Positions 43,419-51,751 of a stretch of DNA of 64,000 nucleotides are shown here, piece by piece. The position numbers and the translations under genes were made by a program. Position 1 is the stretch's first letter. Each line of letters begins with the position of its first letter. Below the pieces are notes generated by a model. That model was not told where the DNA came from and ran no database searches. It worked only from the letters and a program-made list of their open reading frames with translations. The stretch is from Faecalibacterium sp. (GTDB lineage Bacteria > Bacillota > Clostridia > Oscillospirales > Ruminococcaceae), in assembly GCA_022652735.1 (NCBI GenBank), contig JALCRP010000004.1, forward strand, positions 62,001-126,000, read 5' to 3'.

Positions 43419-44456
43419 ATGTACGATTTCACGGGCTGTGAATGCCCCGTTTGCCATCAGCTGTTCCGCCCGGACGACGATTTAGTCGTCTGCCCCGATT
43501 GCGGTACGCCCTATCACCGCGCCTGCTACGAAAAGGCCGGCCGCTGCGTATACAGCGCGAGCCACGGCCCCGATTTTGCGTGGGCGCCGCCGCATAAAGC
43601 GGCGGCCGAAGCGGCGCATGTGTGCAGCGTATGCGGCACCGAGAACCCCGCCGAGAACCGTTACTGCAAAAACTGTGGTGCGCCGATGTCCGGCCAGCCC
43701 GAAAAGCGCCGGCCGGTGGCCGCCCACGCTTCGGGCGCAGCGCCGCAGGAAAATGCCGCCTCCAAAAATTCGGCCGCGGGCAAGGACGCTTCTTTCGATT
43801 ACAGCCAGCTTTATCGCTCTGCCACAGCCTCGCCGGAAAGTTCTCCCTTTGGGGCAAACGCCTATGTCGCCATTGATCCAAATGAAAGCATGGATGGCAT
43901 CCCGGCAGCGGAATGGGCAGCCTATATCGGGCCTTCCAGCCGCATCTACCTGATGATCTTTAAGCAAATGGAAGTGCTGCGGCACAAAATTTCGTTCAGC
44001 TTCAGCGCGATGCTGTTCGGGCCGTTTTATTATATTTACCGCAAAGCGTGGAAGCCTGCGCTGTTTTTCGGCCTGCTTGCCTGCCTGACACGGGTGCCGA
44101 TGTTTCTTTCGGTGCTGCAGATCACGGACAGCGCCCTGACGGCCGGCCTCAGCGCCGTCCTGCTGGAAAATTTGCAGCGGGCCGCCGGTATGATAAACTA
44201 TGCGCTGATGTTCGTCAGCGGCATGTACGGCTTCTATCTTTATAAAAAATCTGCGGCCGAGCAGATTCGCCGCATTCAGCAGCAATACCCCGATACCCAA
44301 AAGCGCAGCTATGTGCTCAACGCGCAGGGCGGCACGAGTATCGGCGCCGTGATTGCTTTGTTTTTGGGTTTTATGGCGCTTATTTATATTGGTATGTTCC
44401 TGTTTATGGGCCCGAATGTCAATGCACTGGTCAGCGCGCTCGGCTATCCCCTGTAA
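43419..44456 (+). CDS. Membrane protein with RING-type and zinc-ribbon domains
   Basis: 345 residues. The N-terminus has a prokaryotic RING-like cross-brace: CPVCHQLFRPDDDLVVCPDC, then PYHRACYEKAGRC (residues 9-43). A zinc ribbon CSVCGTENPAENRYCKNC follows (about 69-86). A flexible Ala/Ser-rich linker leads to a C-terminal DUF2628-like membrane region with about four helices (ISFSFSAMLFGPFYYIYRKA). Proteins of this layout have no proven function; the RING-like fold may bind protein partners. It lies 39 bases before galU with no terminator, so they are probably co-transcribed. Confidence 0.78.
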   Translation: MYDFTGCECPVCHQLFRPDDDLVVCPDCGTPYHRACYEKAGRCVYSASHGPDFAWAPPHKAAAEAAHVCSVCGTENPAENRYCKNCGAPMSGQPEKRRPVAAHASGAAPQENAASKNSAAGKDASFDYSQLYRSATASPESSPFGANAYVAIDPNESMDGIPAAEWAAYIGPSSRIYLMIFKQMEVLRHKISFSFSAMLFGPFYYIYRKAWKPALFFGLLACLTRVPMFLSVLQITDSALTAGLSAVLLENLQRAAGMINYALMFVSGMYGFYLYKKSAAEQIRRIQQQYPDTQKRSYVLNAQGGTSIGAVIALFLGFMALIYIGMFLFMGPNVNALVSALGYPL

Positions 44457-44495
44457 GGCCGCGGCAGATGTAAATTTGAGGAGGAAAAAATCAGC

Positions 44496-45368
44496 ATGAA
44501 GGTAACAAAAGCAGTGATTCCCGCGGCCGGCCTCGGTACGCGCGTACTCCCCGCCACCAAAGCCATGCCCAAAGGCATGCTCCCCATCGTGGATAAGCCC
44601 GCAATCCAGTATCTCGTCGAGGAAGCCGTGCGCTCCGGCTGCACGGATATTCTGATTATTCTGGGCCGCAATCAAGGCATCATCGAGGACCATTTTGACC
44701 GCAGCCCCGAGCTGGAAGAAAAGCTTTCCAAGCCCGGCAAAGAAAAGATTTTGGAGGAATGCCTCGGAATTTCTAATATGGCGAACCTCTTTTTCGTGCG
44801 CCAAAAACAGACGCTTGGCCTCGGCCACGCCGTCTCGATGGCAAAAGCCTTTACGGGCAGCGAGCCGTTTTTGGTTATCTACGGCGACGATGTGATCGTC
44901 GGAGAAGACCCTGTCTGTGCGCAGCTCATCCGTGCATACGAAGAGTTTGGCCGCCCGGTGGCCGGTGTCAAGCAGGTGCCTTGGGCAGATGTCAGCCGCT
45001 ATTGCAGCCTGAAAACCACGCCGCTGCATGACAATTACTTTTTTGTGGACGACATGATCGAAAAGCCGAAGCCCGGGCAGGAGTTCAGCAACGAATCTAT
45101 TTTGGGCCGTGTGCTGCTTACGCCGGAAATTTACGATATTCTGAAAGATACCAAGCCCGGCGCCGGCGGCGAGATCCAGCTGACGGACGCGATGGCCGTC
45201 CTCGCGCGGGAGCGCGGCGGCATGACAGCCGTGGAATTTACGGGCAAGCACTACGATATGGGCAACAAGCTGTGTGTGGTGGAAGCGCAGGTTGAGATGG
45301 CGCTGAAGCATCCCGAAATCGGCGAGGCATTCCGCTCCTATCTCAAAGAATTCTGCAAAACGTTGTAA
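44496..45368 (+). CDS. galU: UTP-glucose-1-phosphate uridylyltransferase
   Basis: 290 residues. Makes UDP-glucose for glycolipids, wall glycans and galactose use. The nucleotide-binding signature is AAGLGTRVLPATKAMPKGML near the N-terminus. VDKPAIQYLVEEA, the catalytic-site IYGDDVIVG and KPGAGGEIQLTDAM also match GalU. RBS AGGAGG. A terminator whose 3' arm contains the next promoter's -35 ends the unit. Confidence 0.96.
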   Translation: MKVTKAVIPAAGLGTRVLPATKAMPKGMLPIVDKPAIQYLVEEAVRSGCTDILIILGRNQGIIEDHFDRSPELEEKLSKPGKEKILEECLGISNMANLFFVRQKQTLGLGHAVSMAKAFTGSEPFLVIYGDDVIVGEDPVCAQLIRAYEEFGRPVAGVKQVPWADVSRYCSLKTTPLHDNYFFVDDMIEKPKPGQEFSNESILGRVLLTPEIYDILKDTKPGAGGEIQLTDAMAVLARERGGMTAVEFTGKHYDMGNKLCVVEAQVEMALKHPEIGEAFRSYLKEFCKTL

Positions 45369-45383
45369 AAGATGTTTTTTCGG

Positions 45384-45423
45384 GCGCTGACAGCACAAAA
45401 CTGTGTTGACAGCGCTTTTTTTT
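45384..45423 (+). terminator. galU terminator overlapping rpsF promoter
   Basis: GCGCTGACAGCACA pairs with TGTGTTGACAGCGC (one mismatch, one G-T), loop AAAC, then eight T. Its right arm contains the TTGACA of the next promoter. Confidence 0.82.
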
Positions 45424-45434
45424 ACTGGTATACT
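45406..45434 (+). promoter_or_regulatory. SigmaA promoter of rpsF-ssb-rpsR
   Basis: TTGACA (45406-45411), 17 bases, TATACT (45429-45434). Near-consensus strength, as expected for a ribosomal-protein operon. Confidence 0.85.
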
Positions 45435-45440
45435 ATTCAA

Positions 45441-45529
45441 GTGTCCGCGAGGACGCCGGCAGGCGCTTGCCTGCTATCCTTGGCCCTGTGTTTGCAGGGC
45501 CCTCATGTCCAAAAGGAGGTGCTTTTCAA
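45441..45529 (+). promoter_or_regulatory. rpsF leader, possible S6:S18 binding site
   Basis: The leader folds into two hairpins: GCAGGC/GCCTGC (45459-45474) and GGCCCTG/CAGGGCC with loop TGTTTG (45482-45501), just before AAAAGGAGGT. Many bacteria repress rpsF-rpsR by the S6:S18 complex binding a leader hairpin. The location fits, but I could not verify the conserved bulge. Confidence 0.5.
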
Positions 45530-45817
45530 ATGGCAAAGTACGAAACCATGCTGGTTACCAGCTCTGCTCTTGATGAGGATGCTACGACTGCCCTTGTTGG
45601 CAAGTTCAAGTCTCTGATCGAGGCCAACGGTACCATCGATTCGGTTGACGATTGGGGCAAGAAGCGTTTGGCTTACCCGATCAACGACGAAGAAGAGGGC
45701 GTTTACACGGTGATTCATTTCACCTGCGAGCCTTCCTTCCCCGCCGAGCTGGATCGTGTGTACAAGATCACAGATGGTGTTTTGCGTACTCTGATCGTTG
45801 CAAAAGACGAGCAGTAA
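45530..45817 (+). CDS. rpsF: 30S ribosomal protein S6
   Basis: 95 residues from the ATG at 45530 (AAGGAGGT upstream). It starts MAKYETMLVTSSALDEDA and has the S6 motifs DDWGKKRLAYPINDEEEGVY and RVYKITDGVLRTLIV. S6 binds S18 on the platform of the small subunit. It is followed by ssb and rpsR in the standard bacterial order. Confidence 0.97.
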   Translation: MAKYETMLVTSSALDEDATTALVGKFKSLIEANGTIDSVDDWGKKRLAYPINDEEEGVYTVIHFTCEPSFPAELDRVYKITDGVLRTLIVAKDEQ

Positions 45818-45842
45818 GCAAAACGCATAGGAGGCTGCTATT

Positions 45843-46310
45843 ATGCTGAATGTCGTAGCTATTATGGGGCGCCTTGTGGCAGACCCTACCATGCGTCAGA
45901 CGCAAACCGGCAAAAATGTTGCCAGTTTTCGTATTGCATGCGACCGCAACCGGAAAGATGCCAACGGCCAAAGCCAGGCAGATTTCATTGATGTCGTCGC
46001 GTGGGATCGCAGCGCGGAGTTTGTTTGCAAGTATTTCCAAAAAGGCTCCCTGATCGTGGTCGACGGACGCCTGCAGACGCGAAACTATCAGGATAAAAAC
46101 GGCAACAACCGTACAGCCTACGAAATCGTGTCCAACAACATCAATTTTGCAGGGCCAAAATCTTCCAACGGTGGTTCGGGCAGCATGCCCGCCGCCGCGC
46201 CCAGTACCGGGGCTTCTCATCCTGCCGCTGCGGAGGCTGCACCCAGCTATTCCGCGGGCAGCAACGATGATTTCGCTGTAATTGATGACAGTGAAGATCT
46301 CCCCTTCTGA
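45843..46310 (+). CDS. ssb: Single-stranded DNA-binding protein
   Basis: 155 residues. The OB-fold occupies residues 1-105 ([53 protein letters not shown]). A Gly/Ser/Ala-rich linker ends in the acidic tip DDSEDLPF that binds repair and replication partners. It is co-transcribed between rpsF and rpsR. Confidence 0.97.
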   Translation: MLNVVAIMGRLVADPTMRQTQTGKNVASFRIACDRNRKDANGQSQADFIDVVAWDRSAEFVCKYFQKGSLIVVDGRLQTRNYQDKNGNNRTAYEIVSNNINFAGPKSSNGGSGSMPAAAPSTGASHPAAAEAAPSYSAGSNDDFAVIDDSEDLPF

Positions 46311-46339
46311 GCAAAAAAAGAATTAAGGAGGTAACTCGT

Positions 46340-46597
46340 ATGCCTTATGAAAGAAGCGAAGGCTCCCGCCCCATGCGCCCGATGCATCGTGGCCGCAAAA
46401 AGGTGTGCAGCTTCTGTGTCGATAAGCTCGGCACAATCGATTACAAGGATGTTCCCCGTCTGCGCAAGTATGTTTCCGAGCGCGCGAAGATCATCCCCCG
46501 CCGTGTAACCGGCACCTGCGCTTACCATCAGCGCCAGCTGACTCTCGCCATCAAACGCGCGCGTCATGTCGCTCTGATGCCCTACGTAAGCGATTAA
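46340..46597 (+). CDS. rpsR: 30S ribosomal protein S18
   Basis: 85 residues. A basic N-terminus and the S18 core [39 protein letters not shown]. It retains the zinc-type Cys set (VCSFC and GTC), so it is the C+ form. AAGGAGG precedes the ATG. Confidence 0.97.
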   Translation: MPYERSEGSRPMRPMHRGRKKVCSFCVDKLGTIDYKDVPRLRKYVSERAKIIPRRVTGTCAYHQRQLTLAIKRARHVALMPYVSD

Positions 46598-46607
46598 TCT
46601 GTATCGC

Positions 46608-46642
46608 AAAAGCCCCGCAGCAAAACGCTGCGGGGCTTTTTT
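46608..46642 (+). terminator. Intrinsic terminator after rpsR
   Basis: AAAAGCCCCGCAGC / GCTGCGGGGCTTTT, 14 bp, loop AAAAC, ending in TTTTTT. Confidence 0.93.
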
Positions 46643-46681
46643 GTATATTCAAGTAAAAAGTGCTGCGGGCCAAAAGCGTTG

Positions 46682-47875
46682 TCAGGCTTCCGGCGCTCCG
46701 CCCGCCTGTGGCGGCTCGACCTTTACAGGGGTGCCCGGCTCCAGCTGGTTGCCATTTTGGTCGACGTTCTTTTCCCTTAGGCGGTCATTCGTCCATTCGC
46801 GCATCAGCGTAAACAGTACCGCAAAAATCGGCACCCCGAGCAGCATGCCGGCAAACCCAAACAAACCGCCTGCTACCACGATCGAGACAAGCACCCACAG
46901 CGGCGGCAGGCCGATGCTGTCGCCCAGAATGCGCGGCCCTAGCACATTGCCGTCAAACTGCTGGAGAATCAGCGTGAAAATGATGTATTCCAGCGCCTTG
47001 ATCGGATCAATGATGAATAAGATCATCGTGTTGGGGATTGCGCCGATAAACGGCCCGAAAAACGGGATGATGTTGGTAATGCCGATCACGACGCTAAGCA
47101 GGATCACATACGGCATGCCAAGAATATTCAAGATCACAAAGCTCATCAAGCCGATGATTGCGCTGTCAATGATTTTTCCGTTGAAGAAGCCGATAAATGC
47201 GCGGCAGGTGTGGTGGAAAATGCGGCTGCAGCGCTTTGCCGCAGACATCGGCAGAACCGCGTAATTCAGCTTCTTCATCTGGCGCATCAGCGTCTTTTTG
47301 GAAAGCAAAATATAAATAGAAGCAATAATGGCCTCGATGGCCTGGATCACGCCCTTGCCGATTTGGATGGAATAATCCAAAATCTCCGGCATGACATCGC
47401 CGATCCAATCTGCCATTTTGGTAATCACCGTAGAATAAGAGCCGATCAGTTCTTTTACGCTGGAGGTATCCATGTGGTATTCCCGGCCCGCCCAATCGAC
47501 AAGCTTGTTCAGGCTGTCGAGATAATCGGGAATCTGCCGGATCAGCTGCGTGATGCTGGCGATTACCTGTGGGATCAGCCCGACAAACAGCAGCACGATC
47601 AAAAGTGCTGTCAAAAGCAGAACCACCGTCACGGCAAACGTCCGTTTCCAGTGAAATTTCGCCTCAAACCAACGCACGGGGCCATCCAGCAAAAACGCGA
47701 TGAATGCCGCCGCCAAAAAGGGCAGGCAAACGGAAAAGATTTTTCCCGCCACCGAGCTGACCACATTAAAATGCTCGATGGACATATAAAACAGGATGCC
47801 GATCAACACGATCAGCAGGTTTGGCCCGCACTTGCGGAGCCATTCTCCCAGCCAGTCCTTTTTATTTTGCTTCAT
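46682..47875 (-). CDS. AI-2E family (TqsA/YtvI-like) permease
   Basis: 397 residues with about eight membrane segments. The AI-2E core includes a C-terminal block with GITNIIPFFGPFIGAIPN and ending FGFAGMLLGVPIFAVL. Members act as Na+/H+ antiporters or exporters; an AI-2 role is proven for few of them. The RBS is AAAGG. It has its own promoter (47923-47951) and ends close to the rpsR terminator. The Pro/Glu-rich tail is cytoplasmic. Confidence 0.88.
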   Translation of the reverse strand: MKQNKKDWLGEWLRKCGPNLLIVLIGILFYMSIEHFNVVSSVAGKIFSVCLPFLAAAFIAFLLDGPVRWFEAKFHWKRTFAVTVVLLLTALLIVLLFVGLIPQVIASITQLIRQIPDYLDSLNKLVDWAGREYHMDTSSVKELIGSYSTVITKMADWIGDVMPEILDYSIQIGKGVIQAIEAIIASIYILLSKKTLMRQMKKLNYAVLPMSAAKRCSRIFHHTCRAFIGFFNGKIIDSAIIGLMSFVILNILGMPYVILLSVVIGITNIIPFFGPFIGAIPNTMILFIIDPIKALEYIIFTLILQQFDGNVLGPRILGDSIGLPPLWVLVSIVVAGGLFGFAGMLLGVPIFAVLFTLMREWTNDRLREKNVDQNGNQLEPGTPVKVEPPQAGGAPEA

Positions 47876-47922
47876 ACGATGCCTTTCTGCATTTTTCCCG
47901 CGCCCCGGGATGGATTGCCTTC

Positions 47923-47951
47923 AGTATAGCAAACGCGCCTAAAACAAGCAA
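47923..47951 (-). promoter_or_regulatory. Promoter for AI-2E permease gene
   Basis: Read leftward: TTGCTT (47946-47951), 17 bases, TATACT (47923-47928) with TGC extension. Confidence 0.7.
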
Positions 47952-47996
47952 GAAAAAAGCCCGGAATTTACAATTTCCCTGTAAATTCCGGGCTTT
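47951..47996 (-). terminator. Intrinsic terminator after glmS
   Basis: A 17-bp perfect stem (47956-47972 with 47980-47996), loop of seven, followed leftward by TTTTTTCTT. The -35 of the next promoter starts right at its end. Confidence 0.92.
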
Positions 47997-48028
47997 GCCT
48001 TTTTTGCGAAAATGCCGTAAAAGTTTGC

Positions 48029-49858
48029 TTATTCCACGGTCACGCTCTTGGCAAGGTTGCGCGGCTTATCGACGTCGCACCCGCGCAGCACGGCCATATA
48101 ATACGCAAACAACTGCAGCGGTACGATCAGCTGCAGCGGCATCAGCAGATCTTCGTATTCCTCTAAGCGAATCACATGATCGGCCACGCCATCCGGCACG
48201 ACGGCATCCTTTGTCGTAAACAAAATCACGCTGGCGCCGCGCGTCTTCGTCTCTTTTACATTGGAGAGCGTTTTTTCATAAACAGATTTTTGGGTAGCCA
48301 GCGCGATCACCGGCGTGCCGTCAGTAATCAGGCTGATTGTGCCGTGCTTCAGTTCGCCTGCGGCATACGCATCCGAGTGAACATAGCTGATTTCCTTCAG
48401 CTTTAAGCTGCCCTCAAGCGAAAGCGAATAATCAAAGCCGCGGCCAATAAAGAAGCAATCGGTCGCGTTCATATATTTGCTGGCAAGGTACTTAAGCGAT
48501 TCGCAGTCGTCCAAGCGCGGCTGGATGATCTTCGGCGCGCGCAGCAGCTCGGCCGTCAGGCGCTTTGTCTCCACGCCGTCAATCGCGCCGCGCGCATACG
48601 CCAAGCGCAGCGCAAACAAATACAGCACGCACATCTGCACAGTATACGCCTTCGTGGAGGCAACGGCGATTTCCGGGCCGGCATACGTGTACATCACGTA
48701 ATCTGCCGCGCGCGCGATCGAGCTGCCCACCACGTTTACAATGGCAAGCACCTTGACGCCGCGCTCCCGCGCGAGCTTCAGCGCGGCCAGCGTATCGCTC
48801 GTTTCGCCCGATTGGCTGATGATGATGACCAGATCGTTCGCATCCAAAATAGGGTCGCGATAGCGAAATTCGCTGGCAATGTCCACCAATGCCGGCACAC
48901 GGGCCAGCTTTTCGATGGCCGCCTTGCCCACCATGCCCGCATGCATCGCCGTGCCGCAGCCCACCAAATGCACCGTGTGGATGCCGCGCAGCACATCGTC
49001 CGAAAGTTCGGGGATACGCAGATCAGGCATGCCGTTTTCGACGCGTGGGCTGACGGTTGCCGTAATAGCGCGCGGCTGCTCGTTGATTTCCTTGAGCATG
49101 AAGTGCGGATAGCCGCCCTTTTCGGCCGCTTCCATATCCCAATCGGCCGTGAGCTTTTCCTTGGGCGCAGGCTGGCCGAATGCGTTGAAAAACTCGATCT
49201 TATCGCGCGTCAGTACGGCGATGTCGCCCTCGTCAAGGATGCTGTAGCTGCGCGTATATTTCAGCAGCGCCGGAATATCCGAAGCGAGGAAGTTTTCCTT
49301 TGCGCCGCTTTCACCATAGCCCACGATCAGCGGGCTTTCTTTGCGGACGGCAAAGATCATATCCGGAAAGTCTTTGAACAGCACAGCGATGCCATAGCTG
49401 CCGCGCACCTTGGCCAGCGCATCCATAATCGCCTGCATCGGCTCGCCGTGATAGCAGTAGTCGATCAGCTTTACAAGCACTTCCGTGTCCGTCTCGCTGT
49501 CAAACGTATAGCCTTTCGCCTGCAAAGAGGCTTTCAGCGTACCATAGTTTTCGATGATGCCATTGTGCACAAGGCTTACGTTCGGCGTCGACTGCGGATG
49601 GCTGTTGACATCGCTAGGCTCGCCGTGAGTGGCCCAGCGCGTGTGCCCGATGCCGCAGGTGCACTCCGGCAGCTGCATCTTTTCCAATTTGTCCTTCAAA
49701 ACGGCGAGGCGGCCTTTTGCCTTGACGACCTTGATGCCGTCTTTTTCCGCGAGCGCAACGCCTGCGGAATCATAGCCGCGGTATTCCAGCTTAGTTAAGC
49801 CGTCCAAAAGGACATTTTGCGAGTTACGATAGCCAATATAACCTACGATACCACACAT
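48029..49858 (-). CDS. glmS: Glutamine-fructose-6-phosphate aminotransferase (isomerising)
   Basis: 609 residues. Makes glucosamine-6-phosphate, the entry to UDP-GlcNAc and peptidoglycan. Cys2 is the glutaminase nucleophile (MCGIVGYIGYR). YRGYDSAGVAL and GHTRWATHGEPSD belong to the glutaminase half. Two SIS domains follow (STKAYTVQMC, GRGFDYSLSLEGSLKLKEIS), ending DKPRNLAKSVTVE. The glmS ribozyme upstream gives feedback control by GlcN6P. Confidence 0.98.
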   Translation of the reverse strand: MCGIVGYIGYRNSQNVLLDGLTKLEYRGYDSAGVALAEKDGIKVVKAKGRLAVLKDKLEKMQLPECTCGIGHTRWATHGEPSDVNSHPQSTPNVSLVHNGIIENYGTLKASLQAKGYTFDSETDTEVLVKLIDYCYHGEPMQAIMDALAKVRGSYGIAVLFKDFPDMIFAVRKESPLIVGYGESGAKENFLASDIPALLKYTRSYSILDEGDIAVLTRDKIEFFNAFGQPAPKEKLTADWDMEAAEKGGYPHFMLKEINEQPRAITATVSPRVENGMPDLRIPELSDDVLRGIHTVHLVGCGTAMHAGMVGKAAIEKLARVPALVDIASEFRYRDPILDANDLVIIISQSGETSDTLAALKLARERGVKVLAIVNVVGSSIARAADYVMYTYAGPEIAVASTKAYTVQMCVLYLFALRLAYARGAIDGVETKRLTAELLRAPKIIQPRLDDCESLKYLASKYMNATDCFFIGRGFDYSLSLEGSLKLKEISYVHSDAYAAGELKHGTISLITDGTPVIALATQKSVYEKTLSNVKETKTRGASVILFTTKDAVVPDGVADHVIRLEEYEDLLMPLQLIVPLQLFAYYMAVLRGCDVDKPRNLAKSVTVE

Positions 49859-49996
49859 AATAGAATCCTCCCATGAGCAGAGAACCCCCTTGGCCTGAGA
49901 AAATGATAACTTTCAAAAGCCGGTGCAAAGCTCTGCCCGGTCGTATGTCAAAAAAATATTACAGGCACAGGGCATTTCCCTGTGTCGGCTCGTTCC

Positions 49997-50145
49997 GGGC
50001 GATTCTGTTGCAGCATTACTGCTGCCTTTTGTACGCCCTTTTTCGGCTGACAGAGCTTGCAGCCGGAAAGACATCCGCCGAATCTTTCGATCGTCTTTCT
50101 CCTCGTCACCCTCGCGGCTGTCGCCCGCGTGGCCCGGCGCTATCC
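49997..50145 (-). ncRNA. glmS ribozyme (GlcN6P-activated self-cleaving leader)
   Basis: Read leftward from 50145, GATAGCGCCGGGCC carries the cleavage site (between 50141 and 50140, just before GCGCC). Core landmarks follow in order: GGTGACGAGGAGAAAGACGA, TCGAAAGATTCGGCGGATG, TCTTTCCGGCTG. The P3 hairpin (GGCTG/CAGCC) and P4 (GGGCG/CGCCC with inner GCAGC/GCTGC) close near 49997. It lies 139 bases before the glmS ATG. In this class GlcN6P acts as a cofactor for cleavage and the cut mRNA is degraded. Confidence 0.93.
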
Positions 50146-50224
50146 TTTATCGCGGGCAGCCCGGCACGAAACCTCGTGCGGCATGGCCCTTTTTCTTTGC
50201 CTCACCCCTTTCTTTGTTTTCTGC

Positions 50225-50779
50225 TCAGCCGCCCAACATGTGGTGCAGCTTGGGCTGCCATACCAGACGATACAGCCGCAGCAGGCTTGCCATTGCCTTA
50301 TCGTACAGCAGAAATGCAATATTTCCCACCAGCAAAGTTGCCGCCGTAAGCGCCAGCCCGGCCTCTTTCAGATCGTCCGAGATCTGCGTGGCCGGGAACA
50401 GCACAAATACGAGGCTGTATATTGCCAGAATGGCCAAAATGAAAGTAAAACTCTTTGCCAAAGCCCGAAGCGCCGGGCTGCGAATGGTATCATACCGCGG
50501 CTTTATCAGCGGCCAATACCCTAAGATTCCTACAAAAACAAGTGCCACTTCTTTATCCGGCACAAAGAGAATGCTTAAAATAGAAATCGCTGTGTACAAG
50601 GTCACAGCCATGCGTGGGCCGCATTCCGCGCAGGCGAACATCACCAGCAGCCCGGCAAAAGCCGGCGCGATAAACATTGCCAGCGGAATCACAGCCCCCA
50701 ACAGCATAACTGCCACAGCCAAGGCGCCAAATACGCCGCCGAGCGCCAACGCCCAGCTTTTTCGATGCTTTTGCTTCAC
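50225..50779 (-). CDS. Small multi-pass membrane protein partnered with DUF5685
   Basis: 184 residues from a GTG at 50779 that overlaps the upstream stop (GTGA) with AAGGA ahead; a longer start is less likely. Four to five hydrophobic segments are seen (ALGGVFGALAVAVMLLGAVI, GLLVMFACAECG, FTFILAILAIYSLVFVLFP). The short basic tail is cytoplasmic. The layout resembles integral S-component-like or YybS-like proteins, but I cannot assign a family. Coupled translation suggests it works with the DUF5685 protein. Confidence 0.6.
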   Translation of the reverse strand: MKQKHRKSWALALGGVFGALAVAVMLLGAVIPLAMFIAPAFAGLLVMFACAECGPRMAVTLYTAISILSILFVPDKEVALVFVGILGYWPLIKPRYDTIRSPALRALAKSFTFILAILAIYSLVFVLFPATQISDDLKEAGLALTAATLLVGNIAFLLYDKAMASLLRLYRLVWQPKLHHMLGG

Positions 50780-51630
50780 AGCCGTATCCTTTTGCGCCCT
50801 TTGACGACGCCGATGGACGACACACACTCCTCGAGGCCCTGAAACATAATGTTATCCAACAGCGAGCGGTATACTTTCATATTCAACAGATTATAAGCAT
50901 TGGCCATTTCTGCCGCGGCAATACCGCACTGGCATTTTGCATATTCCCGCGCCGCCTCATAGGTCAGGCCATTTTCGAGGAAAATGTTGTATTTTCCAAT
51001 CTTCTTATCGCGCGCATACTCTTCGATGCTGCGCATCAGAAATAGAATTTTCCCCATCGCGCCGCCGGTGCGGCGCAGCGCTTTGACCGCGCTTTGGTCG
51101 GGCGCGCAATACACAAACAGCGCGCTGAAAATGTTGGTAAACGGCTCCCACGAGGCCTCATAGCTCTTGTTTTTAGCCAGTTCCAAAGCCTGTGCGTGTG
51201 CTTGCTCCTGCAAGAAAATCCGTTCGATCGAAGGATATTCGGCGCAAGCGCGTACAAACGCGCCGTGCTCCAGGCGCATTAACAGAAATCTTTTGCACTT
51301 TTCCATCGGGCCAACCGTGGCGGCGTCCGCAATATAATGCCATGCAAGCAGCACATTGAGCTGTGCCGCAAGGCGAATCCCCTGTGTATGGCACATCATC
51401 CTGTGCCGGCGCAGCCAGTGCCGCGGGCACCGCGCCATGCACACCGTAGCTTCGCGCCCGGCAAGCCCATCCGTAAGCAGGGCAAACGGAATCAGATCGT
51501 TGCTCAAAATCAAGTTGGCAAAAAAGCCATAGCCTTCCCGCAGCTGGCTGCAAATGCCGCAGCGAAACGCGCGGAAGGTATCATAATCTTTGATTTTCAG
51601 TTCCGGTATGCACGGATGCAGATGGTCCAC
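50776..51630 (-). CDS. DUF5685 family protein
   Basis: 284 residues from a GTG at 51630 with GGGAG upstream. It starts DHLHPCIPELKIKDYDTFRA, then FRCGICSQLREGYGFFANLI; the CGIC pair and later MARCPRHWLRRH are typical Cys/His positions. It is largely helical with no membrane segment. Clostridial DUF5685 proteins have no known function; metal binding is a reasonable guess. The membrane-protein gene is translationally coupled behind it. Confidence 0.75.
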   Translation of the reverse strand: MDHLHPCIPELKIKDYDTFRAFRCGICSQLREGYGFFANLILSNDLIPFALLTDGLAGREATVCMARCPRHWLRRHRMMCHTQGIRLAAQLNVLLAWHYIADAATVGPMEKCKRFLLMRLEHGAFVRACAEYPSIERIFLQEQAHAQALELAKNKSYEASWEPFTNIFSALFVYCAPDQSAVKALRRTGGAMGKILFLMRSIEEYARDKKIGKYNIFLENGLTYEAAREYAKCQCGIAAAEMANAYNLLNMKVYRSLLDNIMFQGLEECVSSIGVVKGRKRIRL

Positions 51631-51662
51631 AGCGAGTGCTCCCTTCCCATAAAATCATAGCT

Positions 51663-51691
51663 ATTATATTCCTTTTTTGCCTTTCTTGCAA
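51663..51691 (-). promoter_or_regulatory. SigmaA promoter for DUF5685 unit
   Basis: Read leftward: TTGCAA (51686-51691), 17 bases, TATAAT (51663-51668). The start near 51656 leaves a 26-base leader. Confidence 0.8.
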
Positions 51692-51751
51692 CTCCTGCCG
51701 CGCTCTTTCGCAGATCAGGCAGAGAACGGCCGGTTTCGCCGCGCCGGCCGC

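Noticed and set aside
43482-45440. A 652-residue minus-strand frame over the RING gene and galU
   Set aside because: Shadow of two well-supported plus-strand genes; composition is His/Arg/Ala-rich without domains.
49944-49950. A second glmS promoter at TTGACA downstream of the ribozyme
   Set aside because: No acceptable -10 lies 16-18 bases downstream.
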